From Coffea arabica (lineage: Eukaryota > Streptophyta > Magnoliopsida > Gentianales > Rubiaceae): a stretch of DNA of 64,000 nt. Below are positions 12,877 through 26,769 of the stretch, piece after piece. A program made the position numbers and the translations under genes. The DNA is taken from the NCBI RefSeq assembly GCF_036785885.1, contig NC_092323.1:13586501-13650500 (forward strand), read 5' to 3'. The notes below the pieces were generated by a model. That model ran no database searches and had not been told where the DNA came from. It saw only the letters and a program-made list of their open reading frames with translations. Within the stretch, counting starts at the first letter, position 1; each line of letters starts with the position of its first letter.

Positions 12877-13640
12877 TTTGTCTCTCTGCAGAGAGAGTTC
12901 TGAATTCTAGAAACAAGAACCAAAAAAAGGAAAGGAGAGGAAAAGGAGAAGAAGCAACGAAACAATGAACAAACCAAAAAATAATCTAACGTAGGGGGTG
13001 GGGGGAGACAGGGACAGAGATATGGAGAGAGATTTTTTTGGGCAGACTTATAACTTCCTTACAAGTTATACTACAAGTTACAACCAACTCATATTTAAGA
13101 GTAGCTATAGCTGCTGCAGCAAGGATGAAATAAAGAGATCAAGATTTCTTTGTCGAAGAGAGATATTTAGTTCAGAAAGTACCAACCATGTCTTTAAAGC
13201 TCTGATCTGCAGCACACGAGCCAGGCCTTTTGAACATACTTTTCTTTTTCTCTTGTCTTTGAACCAAGAACCAACCATAAATCAAGAAATTAACTGTTGC
13301 TGACGAAAAAGAAAAGATCTCTGCTCAACTTTGAACCTTCAACCCGTCATGTATTGGCGGTAGAATTAGGGTTAGAGAGTTGGAGAGAGAGAGAGAGAGA
13401 GAGCAAAGGAAGAAAAGGGAAGGGAGAAAGGAGGGAGGAGAGAAAAGGGTTGGTCTCTTTATCGATGCATCTCTAAAAGAGAGGCGGCTTCAGCTCACGT
13501 TTCCACTAAAAAGATCAGCGTGGGGTAGCCATGGGAGAGGGACTGCTGAGTTTTGAGAGAAGAGAAAGAGATAGAGGGAGTGAGTGAGTGAGAAAAGGGG
13601 GGAAAAAGTTAGTATTGTGGATGGATAGCGGTCAAAATTT
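12877..13640 (-). promoter_or_regulatory. 5' flank of the VQ gene with GA-rich leader
   Basis: The sequence upstream of the VQ start is purine/pyrimidine biased and includes a GA microsatellite at about 13383-13403, read as a CT-rich tract on the gene strand. CT-rich leaders are common in plant 5' UTRs. I could not identify a convincing TATA box, so the transcription start is not placed. Confidence 0.45.
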
Positions 13641-16600
13641 GAGATTTTTGTGGTTAAGATTTAGGATTAATGTGAAACGTTGGAAAAAAAATCTAAGGGG
13701 ATAGTGGTATTAAAGATTTGAGAAAATATATAATAATACTCCATTGATGATGTAAAAAAATATCATACTATTATGATACTAGTACTAAATTCACAAAATA
13801 AATTTACTTGTACGAATAATGAGGTGGGCAAGAAGCCAAACTTTAAAGAAGATGGTTGTTGAAAGGTATGAGGTGAAACAGTACAAACAGAGGCACCGTC
13901 ACTAGCTATGATATGACCACTTTTCAAAAAGCCCCAGTTAATGCCTAAAAAATTTGTACGTGTGTATAAAAGCGATATGAAACGGACAAGTCAATAATGT
14001 ATATCATTATGCTTTACTTCAAACTTAATTCATTGTTTTCTTAAATTAAAAGGGCTACTTTTTTTTTCTTTTTCTTTTTTGATACTTCATTTCAAATACT
14101 ACTACTAGATACTAATTTCTTTATTTATTAAAGTACTACTCTAATGCAATTGGAACCTACGTAGATTTGTAGCATTTTACAGCACTTTGTAATTTTTATT
14201 GTTTATAATAATAATATTTCAGTTCAATAATACACAAATAAAAATAACTAAAAAAAATCTCATCTATACAATATATTAAATATTTCAAAGAAATTTACAG
14301 TAAAATTTTTTCACACGCACTGTTACAGTAAAATATTTCAAAAACAGTTAATTCAATATTTTGATCCTCTTATTCTCATTTACTATTCCCCTCTAGTCTA
14401 GTTAATATAAGTGAGGATATAATTATTATTGAGTACGTCCAGCAAAAAACTACGAGAATCTTTACTTTACTGTAGCTTTCATTAATAACAAGAAGTTGCA
14501 GAAGCAAGTGAAAACAACTTAACAAGCTTTGACCAAGTCAGAGAAAACTTGATAAAAACTTCAGAAAAAAGAAAGAATAAACTCTAGTGTTATTATTATT
14601 GAGAACCTACAGGGAATTCAGAGAATCTCATGCAGTCGTCCTCCTCCACTGATTTGTAGGTGGAGAAAATGATTATGCATCTCTTGGAATTACCTTGCAT
14701 TATTAATTCTCTATTTCCTTTTCCTATAACTTTTTATACGAAGTACTCCGCTACTACTACAGCATTCATCTATCTTGCTTCTGTTCCATCTCATTCGTAA
14801 CACACTTTTCTTCTTCTATACTAAAAGAAATGGAAAGCTCATAAATTATGGATGGATCAGTTCAACAAAAACACCTAAAGTTCGCTGCAACTATCAGAAC
14901 TAAAAAAGGTCATTGTTAAAGTTTTCTGTGTATTATTATATCTTAGCCTTTAGGTAGCATTAAATGTTATTTAATGACACTTTAATTACTCACAAGTTGC
15001 TTGTATTATATAGAATCGGGTAGAACAGACTTCTTCAATCTTCATCATTCCTGCTTCGTTTTAATATGATTTTACTAGCAATCTTTCTTTGTACTACATA
15101 TATTTTACGTACTTAATTAAAGATTTTGCTGGTTTTTGTTTGTATTCAGCCTACCAATACCAAACCACAAAACCCTAATCCTACACAGCCTCACAAAATA
15201 GACAAATCTAATCCCATATGCTGCCATAATTCAGGTCTACCATGACTACACGTAAATGTTGCCCATTGGGAGGTGGCAAGCTGCTGAACCCTACATTCCT
15301 AACCCTCCAAATTCAAGGAATTTACAGTTCTTGATGGTTACACACAGGGACTGCAAATGCACAAAAACCCGCATATCTGCGTCTTTCTTGAGCTGTGCTA
15401 TATCTCCATCACGACCTATATTTGTACAGATACTTTAGAATTCTTTTCTGCAGGAAAAGAATCCAAAATTAACGAAACATGCCTCGAGTTTATGTTGCTT
15501 GCTGCTCTGAAACTACTCCAGAGGTGTATAAATTAATTATATACTGTCACCACATTCACGGTGATATTTTTTTTTTATGTATGCGGGCATTATATTCATT
15601 CATAATTGAGAGAATTTTTTTCATTATATCGTAAATATAATTTTTAATTAAATTTTATATTTTATCTCATATATATATATCACATTATAGAAAGTGCTAC
15701 GATACAATCTATTTTAAAGCATTTCTCCGTATAATTTCCAATCCAAACAGACTGAAAAACCTGTCCTGATCAAAATTGCTAGTTTATTTCTCATTGAAAT
15801 ATCTGAGGTTAGATATGTAGGGATCACAGAATTTTCCACGTATACGTATACAACAGTGCATGTAGGTAAGTGTGGATTGATTGGACCTCCATCGTTTTCA
15901 ATGATTCTGTACCTTACATGCACATAATTAGAGCATGCACGTTTTGATCTTGATCGTTCGATTGATGGGATTCCATACCACCCCTTTTGATGAGTTGCAG
16001 GCCATAATACCAGCTCATAGATATTCTCCCTTTTCAAGTACTCTTTGAAAATTGAAGCCGTGATAGTTATTGTAGCAGTCTACACAGTCTATACGAGAAT
16101 AAAGGAACATGGAAGCCAAAAGAATTCTCAAAATTATAATGATGACGAAGTGGATAACGCATGATAAACTTAATAAAATAAATCAGTTCAGTCTCATATA
16201 TATATATATATATTGCTTTTGGATTTCTGCCTTAAAACAGATTAGCAGACCTTCGTACAAAATTTCATCTGATCAATGCATTACTTAGGAGATGCAATTA
16301 ATGCAAGAATGTGCTTGATAAAACTGAAATTTGAATCCGTTAAGTTGTTGAATTATTAAGTATTAAATCTAATACATTTGAATGCATATCACATTCAGTG
16401 ATAAATGAATAGCTTATCACATAATTTTGGGAGCAAGTTTCGTCTAGAAAATTCAGTGCCACTTACTTAATTCAAATGTTCAATTTTTGCTTATCAAACG
16501 GTCTGAATATATTAAAATCTGATCCATTAAGTTTAAGTATTGAATTGAGTTATCAAACATGACCTAAGTTTTCCCTACTCAATAATTTTCACTTTTTTCT

Positions 16601-19600
16601 AAATTTAAATGTGCTTATTCGAATTTTCAAACAAGAAAGATGTGTAACATCATTTTCAAATGATAATAACAATTTAAAACGATTGAAGAACAAAATGATA
16701 GGCTACTCATTTTCTTGGTCGGTGTTATCCAACCAATTGTCCATTGGATTAATTATGATTTTGAATTTTTTTTGCAATGTGTTACCGTATTTTTCTTTGA
16801 CTTGTACGAGATATAAAGATAATCAAACAAAATGTGTTCAAAAGAAAAAAATTTTCCCCGTTCTAGATGGTCAGTCAAGAAGTTTTTCATTAGGCTCCCA
16901 AGTCCCAACCACAAAAATACTTATAAATTGCCAAAACGTTCTCAATGGATGAAATTACTTTAGACATATGCATGAGACATCCCTTTCACTTTCCTTTATT
17001 GGCTATTAATACCATGCATGTTCTATGTCTTTCATATGATACCAATATTCTTGGTTTTTGCGGGCACCACGTATTGATTATGATATATATATATATATAT
17101 ATATATTTTCACAAGTATTTTGTGAACGAAAGCTAGGAATTCTTGGAGTGGAAAGCAGTTATCAAAGAAAGTAGTGGCGCAAGAATAGAATTTTTATTCT
17201 GCAATTACCACGCACAATTTGTATATAGTTTATACTAACATAAAGATATGCTTCTCCAGCATAAGATCAGAAAAGTAATGTGAATCGACGAGGAGGAGAA
17301 AAGGTAGGTAGAGAAAGAAAACAAATAGCTGGTTTTCAAGGTTTTTTTTCCCTTCTTTTTTATGTTTTTTTGGCTCGAAGCAAGCTGTTGCTTGTTTGGA
17401 TTACCAGTTTTAGGAAAAGATTCAGCTAATGTACTTACCCAAAAAAATAAAAAAAAGATTCAGCGAATGTCTTGGGTTGATTCTCTTGACATGTACCCAC
17501 AACCATCTTTCTAGTTTCCATATATCATATCACAAAAAATATTACATAATTTTTTGCTTAAAAACTTTTTTAAAAACACAGTATAGTAACTTTTACAAGA
17601 GGAAACAAGAAAAGATACTTAAGAGTCGAAACCATAATTCTCATAATCGCTGGATTAACATTTGAAAATCTTTAAACCTTTCGCCAACATATTTTTTAAT
17701 CCATTTTTTATCTCACATATATCAAATCGTTACAGTATATTTTTCTACAAAAATTTATAAAATAGCAATCTAAGCGGGAATGCTTCTATCTTCTATACAC
17801 GAGATCTTGTTGTTGCAGAACGAAGAAGAGAAGGTGTTTGTTCCTCGGGGTTCTTGTATGGCCGTAGTTGGCAGGTGCAATGCGTATTTTGCAGTTGTCG
17901 AAGCAAATTGTCAATGGTCTGCATTTGTTGGCGGGCCCGATTTGTTCGATCAGGAATTCTGGATATTGGTGTAATGATATTCCGACCGAGCTGCCACGCT
18001 GATGGAAAAATAATCTCTCATAAACGTGCCATGACAAAATGTAGGATTCAGAAACAGCTAAAATGATTGGGGACCAAAGTTGAAAATTCAAAAGGTATAT
18101 TGCCCTAAGTTGAAATTTCTCTGTTGTGAGTAGTTCTCGTGTAACATTTCTGTAAATTTTTGTTATCAGTTTGCAAATTAAAATCATCTTATGTTGAGTA
18201 CGTTAACTTGTATCATAGTATAGAGCCAAAAAAAAAAAAATTCTAAAGAAAGACCCCAAATAAGACCCTTAACATGCTCCAATTCCATTAATTCAGCTCA
18301 CAACTCCAGAATGAAATAATACCTCTATCAGACCAGCATGAGATGATCTCAAACATTATTGTTGTTTATTATCATAACCCGCTCACATTCAACAAGAGCA
18401 GATGCCGCTTTCAAGTGGCATTTGGTTTCCATGTTTAATGCAATTGAATTCCAGCCCCCCCCCCCCTTTATTTTAAAAAAGGGATTAGAATTCAAAACCT
18501 TTAAATTGTGAAGCAATTGAATTGCAGCCAATACGGTCAATAGAGTTGCATTATTTCTAATTCTTGAACAAGAAGCAATTCTTCAGAACTTTTCCCTGGC
18601 TATCAAACAAAGGTTCTTCTTTTTTGAGACGCAAAATAAAAGGTGGGCTCGATGTTATTTTTTTGTGAGAGTTTAAATTTTTATAACTAAAGTCTAGGCC
18701 ATTCAGGAGATTAGTTATAACTTTAGAACTTTGTAGTGTGTTTTTTTGGTGTGCTTATGGTTATGTATAGAGTAAAAAATCATGAAAAAGTAAGAATATG
18801 CTATAGATAAAACTTTCCCACGAATATGTAGTGAACAGACAAATAGAGAACGAGGATGCACATCTCATTTGGGCAAACCATTGGCTAATTCGTGTGAGAT
18901 ACTCAAAGATTTTACGATGAAATGGAAATTTCTACTGAATTTTACGGTTGAGACTTAAAATTTGATATGTCCGACATATATCCAATATCTTCTTGCATCT
19001 TTTTTTTTTGTTACTATTACATATGCTATTTTTTGTTATTTCCAAAAGAAAATATTAGGGCCCTGTTTGGTAATGCAATTCAGCACTTAAATTTAATATT
19101 TTCTATTAATGTGTTCAAACGTGTTTGATAACCAAAAAAAAAAAAGAAATTCTTAATTAATTAAGTGGTTTTGGATTGGTTAGCCAAAACTTACTCTAAA
19201 AAAATAAGTGATAAGCTTTGTTACTTATCGCTTAATGAAAAACATGCTTAAATGTTAAGATTTTAATACTTAACAATTGAGTAATTTAACAGATTTAGAT
19301 TTCAGATGTCAATTTTATCAAATGTGTGTAGATGTGGTTTTGTTAAGTAGAGAGTTATATGTATAGTCTCATCATATATATTAATGGAACAGGAAGCAGT
19401 AAGGGTATTGTGATGTAGTAGGTGAACAAGTCACCAAGAAGATAAAAATTTCTAACTCAAAGCTTTTTCTTGAGTGAAATCTTTTTTGTATTCAGATTCA
19501 GACTAAGTATAAAAGGTCATGATCTAATACAATGGTGTGCTTTGAACGAAATGCACTGACGGATAAGAACCTCTGCGTGATGGTTGTTTGAATTTAACTA

Positions 19601-22468
19601 TTTGTTTAGCTTCAATTTCTTGTCCAAGCTTTTGCCATTGAAAAAATTTGGATGTTGTATTATTAGGGTTTGACTAAACAACGGGTCATTATTATGAGAA
19701 ATAGATAAATTTAATCGTTTGAAAAGAACCTTCTGCCACGTATCATCAGTAAATCCTTTGCCGTATCTAAACAATTTAGTTTAATTATTGGTTTCATTTT
19801 GCTCAAAAATACCACGGTGAAGAATGTCTTATACTTCTGTCCTATAGTTCAGTCATTTTGAGCTATATCAACGAACGAAAAAAGGCAAAAGATGATAATG
19901 ACCTTATTTTCGGGTGTTTTAGATTTTGTAAAATCTGATTATAGAGAATAATCAGAATCAACGAACGTTACTCTTTGGATGATTATAGATTTTAACTTTT
20001 TTTGTTATTAAAAAATTTATAATCAGAATATACAAGCAATCAGGAACATTGCAAAAACTAATTATCCAAAATCAGAATTTATAATCAATTAAAAAAATCA
20101 GCTGAGAACGGATCCAATATCATTTTTCAACTATACTTTTCTTTGCTATCTATCTAGTCATCAACTTTTTACGTTAATAGTGCATAACACGTATTTTCAT
20201 TACTAAACATGGTTAAATGAATCCATCCCATACTCTGAGACAAATCCACCGAGAATAATGCAATTCTATGAATCATGTCATCTAAAAATCCATCATTTAG
20301 CAAACGTCGATTTTGGAATATATTTTAACTATTCAAGAGTCTGAAGACGTGTTTGGACATAATAAGCTAACCAGTTTTGAAGCACAAAGCATAAGCATGT
20401 GGTTAAAATGCTTATGATGGTATAATTACAAAGCAGCAATCATTTGTGGATACTATGTCTTGTTTTTCAGAAAAAAGAAAAAAAAATGAATGTGGGGTGA
20501 CAACCAGCCCAAAAAGAAATTCTCATGTTCCAATAAAAATATTCTCCATATCAGAATTTCTCGAAGAAAAACCACGATAAGGAATATTTTCACTGTACTT
20601 CGTCTTTTTCTTTTCCCACCTTTTCTGGTGGTTTCCCCTCTGGTGTCATATTCCATGCCAGCCAAACATGGGGCAAATCAAGCACTAAAGGAAAAATAAA
20701 TTGTAAAAAATATAAGAAAATAAAAACACACTTTTCTTTTATAGTTGAGTATCACATAGGAATTACAATTCAATAATATTAATACAAATTAAGTCACAAA
20801 CAGAGGGATGAATATAAATTAACATACGGTTAATCCTAGAACTTCTAATCTTTTAGACCTTAAAATTAACAGAAATTAACCGTAACAGCTATAATCTTTT
20901 TCTCATAATTGATAAAATTAACAAAAAATTTAGTCAGCAATATTTACTAAAAAGCACGTTCTTAGAATTTTTTTTTTTTTTTATTGAACTAGAAGTAAGC
21001 TCCAGCAAAAGGACAATTCTTTCATTTTAGTAGTGCTAGCTAGACAAAACTTCAAAAAGAAAAAGGTTCCCAATTGAATCCAGTCCTCTAGTTTAAATCA
21101 TACAGCTGCCAATAAATTAAACTACCGCTCCCAGCCAATAAGTTAGAATTGATTGCAGACACACGCAACCATAAAAAGCTAAAAATGATTGAGACTATGA
21201 AACTTCTGGCATATTTCCTTGCTGCAACTTATAATAGGAAAAGAAAAGGTTTGTTTGAATTGATGGGATTTGAAGGGATTTTCTCTTCTTGTGTCCAAAT
21301 CTAGAACACGTCAAGATGGTTTTCTTGATCAAGCATTTACCTAACCCCAATAAGCCAATTTAAATTTTACTACATCTTTTAGAGGATTGATTGGACACCA
21401 CTAATTAGCTTTTTATCGTTTTCATTTTTCCTTACTTTTGACTCTACATAGACATTTGCCCCAAAATTTTTCTGCATATATGTTATTATTACGATTAAAA
21501 GTCAACGGGAATAGGATATAATATTCACGGGTTGTTTGGTAAAAGATTAATTAATAAAAGAAATCCAACTAGGTAACGAGTCAAATTGACATGAGAGCAT
21601 GTAATGCTCTTTCCTTGATCCATTCAAACGAGACAAATCACATTCTTTTGTTATTCCCGTGAAAGAAGATAATGATGTCGATAAAAAAAAAAAAATTCAT
21701 CTGCAAGTATGAAAATTACTTTTCATTCCCTTTAGACATTGTTTTAATGTTTGGAACAAACTTTAATAGAGATAGATTGTAATTTCTGCTCCTGGAAATA
21801 AATAATAGCACCGCCAACAAACAATTAATGAAAAAAAAAATCAAAATCTTTTTTTCATAAAAAGCTAAGCTCATTGCTCTTACTTGTCTACAGAACCTTC
21901 TGTTTGGGATTATGCGGCAAGCCAAGCGGTCCAATTCAATTCAAAGACGTATTTTACATTTCCACGTTTTTTTTTTTTTTTGAAAAGTAAGAACTGTAGT
22001 AGTTAGAGCTCATACGATTTCCGTCCAAATTGAAGTGATGATAAATTCTTTCGAAGGCTACAACCTAAAAGTCGTCTCCTTGATGAAATGTGTCATTGAT
22101 TGCATAAGTATTACATAACTTAATTGGTTTCTCTATTTGGTACAGGATAGGATACGTGAATTCATTAATTTTGAAGTTATCATTCACCTCCGAATGGCCA
22201 CGGTTTCACAACATACCATCTATTCTTGTTTGAAAAAGTGATACTTGACCAACTTTTATTTTTTTTAAATGTTTAGGTGGATTCGATTTTAATCATCATT
22301 ATGGTCCATAAGGCAGATATGTATTTGAAATCATAAGTCACTTTTAAGATTTCTTATAGATTGCCTACCAACACATTTCTCGTATGGATAGCGAAATTTA
22401 TACACACGATATTTTATGAAAAAATAATTTGTCCATAACTTGTACCGGCACTTAACCAACTTTTAGAC
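13641..22468. other. 8.8-kb intergenic region, no gene recognised
   Basis: No exon with a family signature was found on either strand. The region holds AT-rich relics: dispersed-family copies near 15600-15760 and 17680-17780; two segments (about 16330-16560 and 19064-19330) that share atcaaac and cttaa-type ends and look like old MITEs; an AT-rich inverted segment near 19905-20105; and TA microsatellites near 16197-16213 and 17083-17106. A poly-C run lies at about 18455-18467. Confidence 0.4.
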
Positions 22469-22714
22469 ATGCAACAAAATAACCCTTGTATCGTTATGCT
22501 GGACTCCCTAAAGGTAAAAGAATGTGAAATTCACATTCTTGAGCATATCCATCTAGAAAGTGGATACATGGTATTACGTGGTTGTGATAATTGCAACAAG
22601 CAATGTAATACTTCAACTGAGTTGAACTTCACACGATGTAATTTCCCATTTTGGCTGGATATGCTTCAATTACAGACGGATTCAAATTTGTTCTTTTGTT
22701 TAGAAAAAAAATAA
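22469..22714 (+). pseudogene. Possible C48 (Ulp1-like) protease fragment
   Basis: An 81-aa frame contains NPCIVMLDSLKV followed by HLESGYMVLRGCDN. The spacing and wording resemble the strand preceding the catalytic Asp region and the (D/E)CGYYVLR region of transposon-borne Ulp1/C48 cysteine proteases, with the expected Cys replaced by Ser. If so, it is a decayed piece of a CACTA- or MULE-type element. The match is short, and chance similarity cannot be excluded. Confidence 0.3.
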
Positions 22715-23165
22715 AGAAATAATTAGTACCCTATTCAACAGTCAAGAACCCAATGATATCAACTTGCTACACTACAACATACCAGGCCATTTTTTTTTCC
22801 TTTTTTGGTAGGAAATGGAGACTTTTACTTGTGAAGAAATGAAGTCCTGTTCCAATTTTCCTGAAAACCACGAAAAAGTGAAGCCTAAAGTACTCATAAT
22901 TAAGTACTATAAAATATCGTATTGGACCTACATGGAATCAAAAAGCTTTGGAAACAGTAATGATCAAATTGTTCAGAAAAGAAAAATGAAGTAATTCGAT
23001 AATAGCATAATCAAGATTTCGAATAAAATTTGGTGGTCGTTGAATTATTCACATGGAGAACATCTGAATCAATAACGATCTAATCAAATCTTGCAAAAAA
23101 AAAAAAAAAAAAAAAAGAACCTTGGCAAAACAATCATGTAGGAGATTTACTACTTGAATCTTTGT
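22715..23165. other. Intergenic, no gene recognised
   Basis: AT-rich sequence with poly-T and poly-A tracts, the longest a run of A near 23095-23116. No open frame of interest. Confidence 0.5.
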
Positions 23166-23550
23166 AAAAACATTTGGGAAAAATTCACTTTTCGTCCTTA
23201 AACTTTGACCTCAGGACACATTTCGTCCCCAAACTTTTGGATACATCACATTTAGTACATGAATTAATTATTTTGGGCTACATTTAGTCTAAAAACGGTA
23301 AAATATCGAGTTTGGATGGAGAAGGCTGACGTAGCCGTTGATTTTGACTGAGAAATTGTTTTTACTTAACGGCCACATGCCAAACACATGACTTTCTCCA
23401 TTCAAATTAAGCAATTTACCGTTTTTGGACTAAATATGGCAAAAAATAATTAATTCATGTACTAAATGTGGTGCATCTAAAAGTTTGGGGATGAAATGTA
23501 TCCTTAACTCAAAGTGTGGGGACGAAATATGGATTTTTCCCAAAAACATT
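23166..23550. mobile_element. Mutator-type MITE, copy 1, long inverted arms
   Basis: The 9-mer aaaaacatt lies at 23166-23174 and 23542-23550, bracketing 23175-23541. The arms are inverted over about 150 bp: left tgggaaaaattcac and cgtccccaaacttttgg, right with ccaaaagtttggggatg-like sequence and ggatttttccc. The 9-bp duplication and long terminal inverted repeats fit non-autonomous Mutator-like elements. No coding capacity. Confidence 0.85.
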
Positions 23551-23765
23551 CTATCACACGACAAGCCATTTTATGGAAAAGAAATCCTTTCTTTGTGCTA
23601 AACTGGTCGCTCATTAGTGAAGTATAGTGTTACTTATATGCATTAATTAAAGATAGAGAGTCCCAAATAGTTTGTAAGAGCAAAAAAAAAAAAAATGGAG
23701 CACATTTTGACTTAATAGACAACATTAACCCTCTATCAATATTATTTTCACTAAGTTTTTGGGAT

Positions 23766-24653
23766 TAAAATTGTGGGGAAATTCCACTTTTCATTCTCAA
23801 ACTTTAGATTAAAGACACATTTTGTCCCCAAACTTTGTAGTGCAACATATTTAGTACATGAATTGTCAATTTCTGAACACATTTAGTCTTTAATCTATTT
23901 AAACAAGAAAGGATCACATGACCAACACGCAGCCGTTAAGGAAAAAAATCCTAAAAAAAAAACTACCGACTTTTATTGGCTTAATTAGAAAAATATTACA
24001 AAAAATATTTTTTGCCTATATTAAATTTATGTTAAAAAATTACAAAAATTTTCTTTCATGAGCATATTAAAAAAATTACAAAAATAAATTTTACCTATAC
24101 ATGGAGAAAAGCCATAAACTAAACTACTGGTAGTTTATGGAAAATGAAAGAAACCCACAAAGAATCCCATGCACAACTGGTATTTTTTCCGTTCTTGGAG
24201 AACATAAAAAAGAAACTATAAAGAGGTAGTAATCTTGGACAAAATAGAAGAAAAGCAATAAATAGGTGATAGTTTTTGTACAAGATAAAGAAACAAAAAA
24301 TACTAACTATTTATGACTTTCCTCTATTTTATCAAAAAATCAACCCTACTACTGCAAAATTTGGTAATGAAAATGTCTTAGTTTGGTAATTTACTTGTGT
24401 ATACAAAGGGGCAGCTCAATTAGTCACAAAAGGCACTGTGAAGGTAAAGAACTATATTAACAAGCCAATCATGATCGTGTGCTGGTCACGTTACCCTTTT
24501 CTATCTAAATTGATCAATTTGCCATTTTTGGACTAAATATATCTAGAAATTGATAATTCATGTACTAAATGTGTTACACCACAAAGTTGGAAAACGAAAT
24601 GTGTCCCTAGTCCGAAGTTTGGGGATGAAGTGTGGAATTTTCTCTACAATTGT
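23766..24653. mobile_element. Mutator-type MITE, copy 2, with enlarged centre
   Basis: This element is from the same family as 23175-23541. The left end ggggaaattccac (23775) is inverted relative to gtggaattttctc (ending 24644). The flanks taaaattgt (23766-23774) and tacaattgt (24645-24653) match at eight of nine positions. The centre (about 23930-24460) carries an extra AT-rich segment absent from copy 1, either a nested insertion or the longer ancestral form. Confidence 0.8.
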
Positions 24654-25247
24654 CCATTAAATTAAAATTTGCTCTAATTCTTTTTTTTTAAAAAAATTTT
24701 GACAATATGATACCTGCCAATATTGTGTTCTACTTAAAAGGCTAACATATAAAATTAGAAAAAAAAAAAGGTATAAAAGTCAAATTACGCCTGACATCAA
24801 GAAAACAACAAGAGGATTTTGTCAAAGTTTCTGGCACTCTTGCAGAGATTGGGATGGTCAAACAATTGCCGTTGTCCATGGGATAATCAAACCTTGGATG
24901 CTTATAATTATTAGCCAAAATGCATGCAGAACAATTTATGAAACTATTGACCGTGAAGGTTGACTAGGTTGGAATATACCCTTACAACCAAACCGGATCC
25001 TAAGCTCTCTGTCTCTCAGTGTCCATTGATCTTCATACATCCACCTGTAGTTAGACTTTTGGAGGGTTGACTAATACAGCTTCTCAGGTCACGGCCTTGA
25101 AACTAACCACTGCGATGACTGTGGTTGGATCTTGGAGGCAGATGAAAAGTCATTTTGGGGAACTAAATATAAAGTCCTTCTAGATGATCTATTTCTTGAT
25201 CCTCAAAAGGTTGTGCATAGGCATGTCATAAAAGAAAATATCCAAAT
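24654..25247. other. Intergenic, no gene recognised
   Basis: Nothing beyond AT-rich sequence and short open frames without domains. Confidence 0.45.
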
Positions 25248-25580
25248 CCAGACCTGCAGTACTCTTTTTTTTTTTTTTTTTGTCGACACAGGGGTGTTCG
25301 GGTCAATTCTTACGGGGTCCGACTAATCCCCTACGGCCCGGGAGAGGAGGCCCCACTCCACACCGAACACGTTAACAGCGGGACTCGAACACTGGACGAG
25401 CCAGGAATGTCATCATACCCTAAGGAGGGGAAGCGGACCGCTCGAGCTATCCCGTGGAGGCAAAGACCAGCCACGTAGAGTGGCAAGTTGTGGGAGGCAG
25501 GGGTTGAACCCTGACCTCCAGCATCCCAAAGAAGGGGATGAACACTGGACCAAATGGCCAGTGGCCAGACCTGCAGTACT
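25248..25580 (-). mobile_element. tRNA-derived SINE, minus orientation
   Basis: A perfect 16-bp target duplication, ccagacctgcagtact, lies at 25248-25263 and 25565-25580. The insert is about 301 bp and noticeably more GC-rich than its surroundings. On the + strand it begins with a long T tract (25265-25281), which is the poly-A tail of a minus-strand element. Near the other end the minus strand shows an A-box-like tggtccagtgtt and a B box ggttcaacccc, the RNA polymerase III promoter arrangement of tRNA-derived SINEs. The long perfect duplication indicates fairly recent LINE-dependent retrotransposition. Confidence 0.85.
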
Positions 25581-26769
25581 GATGGATGGATTTTACCACC
25601 AGTTTTACATACCTGGAAATTGCAAAAGAAGACACAAGCCACATAAAACATGATACAAACTTCTTGTTCAATAGAAGAAATATACTATCACAATTCTGAA
25701 TAAAGACATGAGCCAAGATCAATGCTGATAATTTCAACGATTATGCATTCGACAAGATGTTACGGAGAGATTTAATTCAATGCTCTCTAAAAAATCCTAT
25801 ACATTTTCTCACGTCAAAATTATTAGTTTTTTTTTTCTAGTATAACAATTGCATATACTTTAATCATAGCATAAATCAAGAAAATGTCAATTTACAAAAC
25901 ATGTAAGTATGTGCTCTATTTGGATTGGGTCTAGATGTGGACCTATCAAAGAACTACATCGAACGAGACATGTGATGCTCTTTAACAAGTCTATGTCCAT
26001 AAAGTTAGATAAACCTCAAAGCATAGAATAGTCTTTTTCATGACCAGCCCATTTATAGTCCATGCTTTTGAAGTTAAGACCCTTGTCCAGTGGCTCATCC
26101 TTGTACTATTATACTAGTAATTGGTTATGGGCTGCTCAAGTCTCTCTAATATGATAAATGGCACCTAGGGGACCCTTAATTACTGCAATTTTATGGTGCT
26201 AATGTTGTAAATCAAATTGGGAGTCAATTACATGGTAGATTTGCTCCAGTCATTAACGATTCTTGAAGAAAATTCTAAAAGAGCTTCCAGCTGAAGAGCA
26301 TCTAGATACTACTACTTAATATTGATGATTCAGCAGCCAAATGGTTAGTTGCATATTTTGTCAAGTCTGTAGTTGAATCGTGGATTGGCTTTCTTTTGTA
26401 TGTATTCCTAGGCATTCAATTGCTTCTTCAAATGTTATGTAGGCATAGATTGAGCACAAAAGATGTGTTTTATTATTTTTTATTTTTTTATTTTTCCGCC
26501 TCAAAACGTTAAAAGATTTTATTAATCAACTGTAACTTTATAATATTTGGACAAAAGCCCAGCTTTCCTAGATAGAGTGCTTCTACACTAGAAGATAGGA
26601 ATGATTCTCTTCTCATCACAAACTATAGTTAATGCATAATGCCTAAGATTTATCCATAAATTCATATTGTTCATATTATATAGACAAAAAGAAACACATA
26701 TGAAATAGATTATCAAAAGAAGGATTAGCAAGATGGGGATTTGTGATTGATACATAGTGTAAATAAAGC
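25581..26769. other. Intergenic, no gene recognised
   Basis: AT-rich, no domain-bearing frames on either strand. Confidence 0.45.

Noticed and set aside
25331..25737. Two minus-strand open frames of about 100 aa
   Set aside because: They lie in and beside the SINE insertion; the 16-bp duplication and pol III-like boxes explain the sequence better than a gene.
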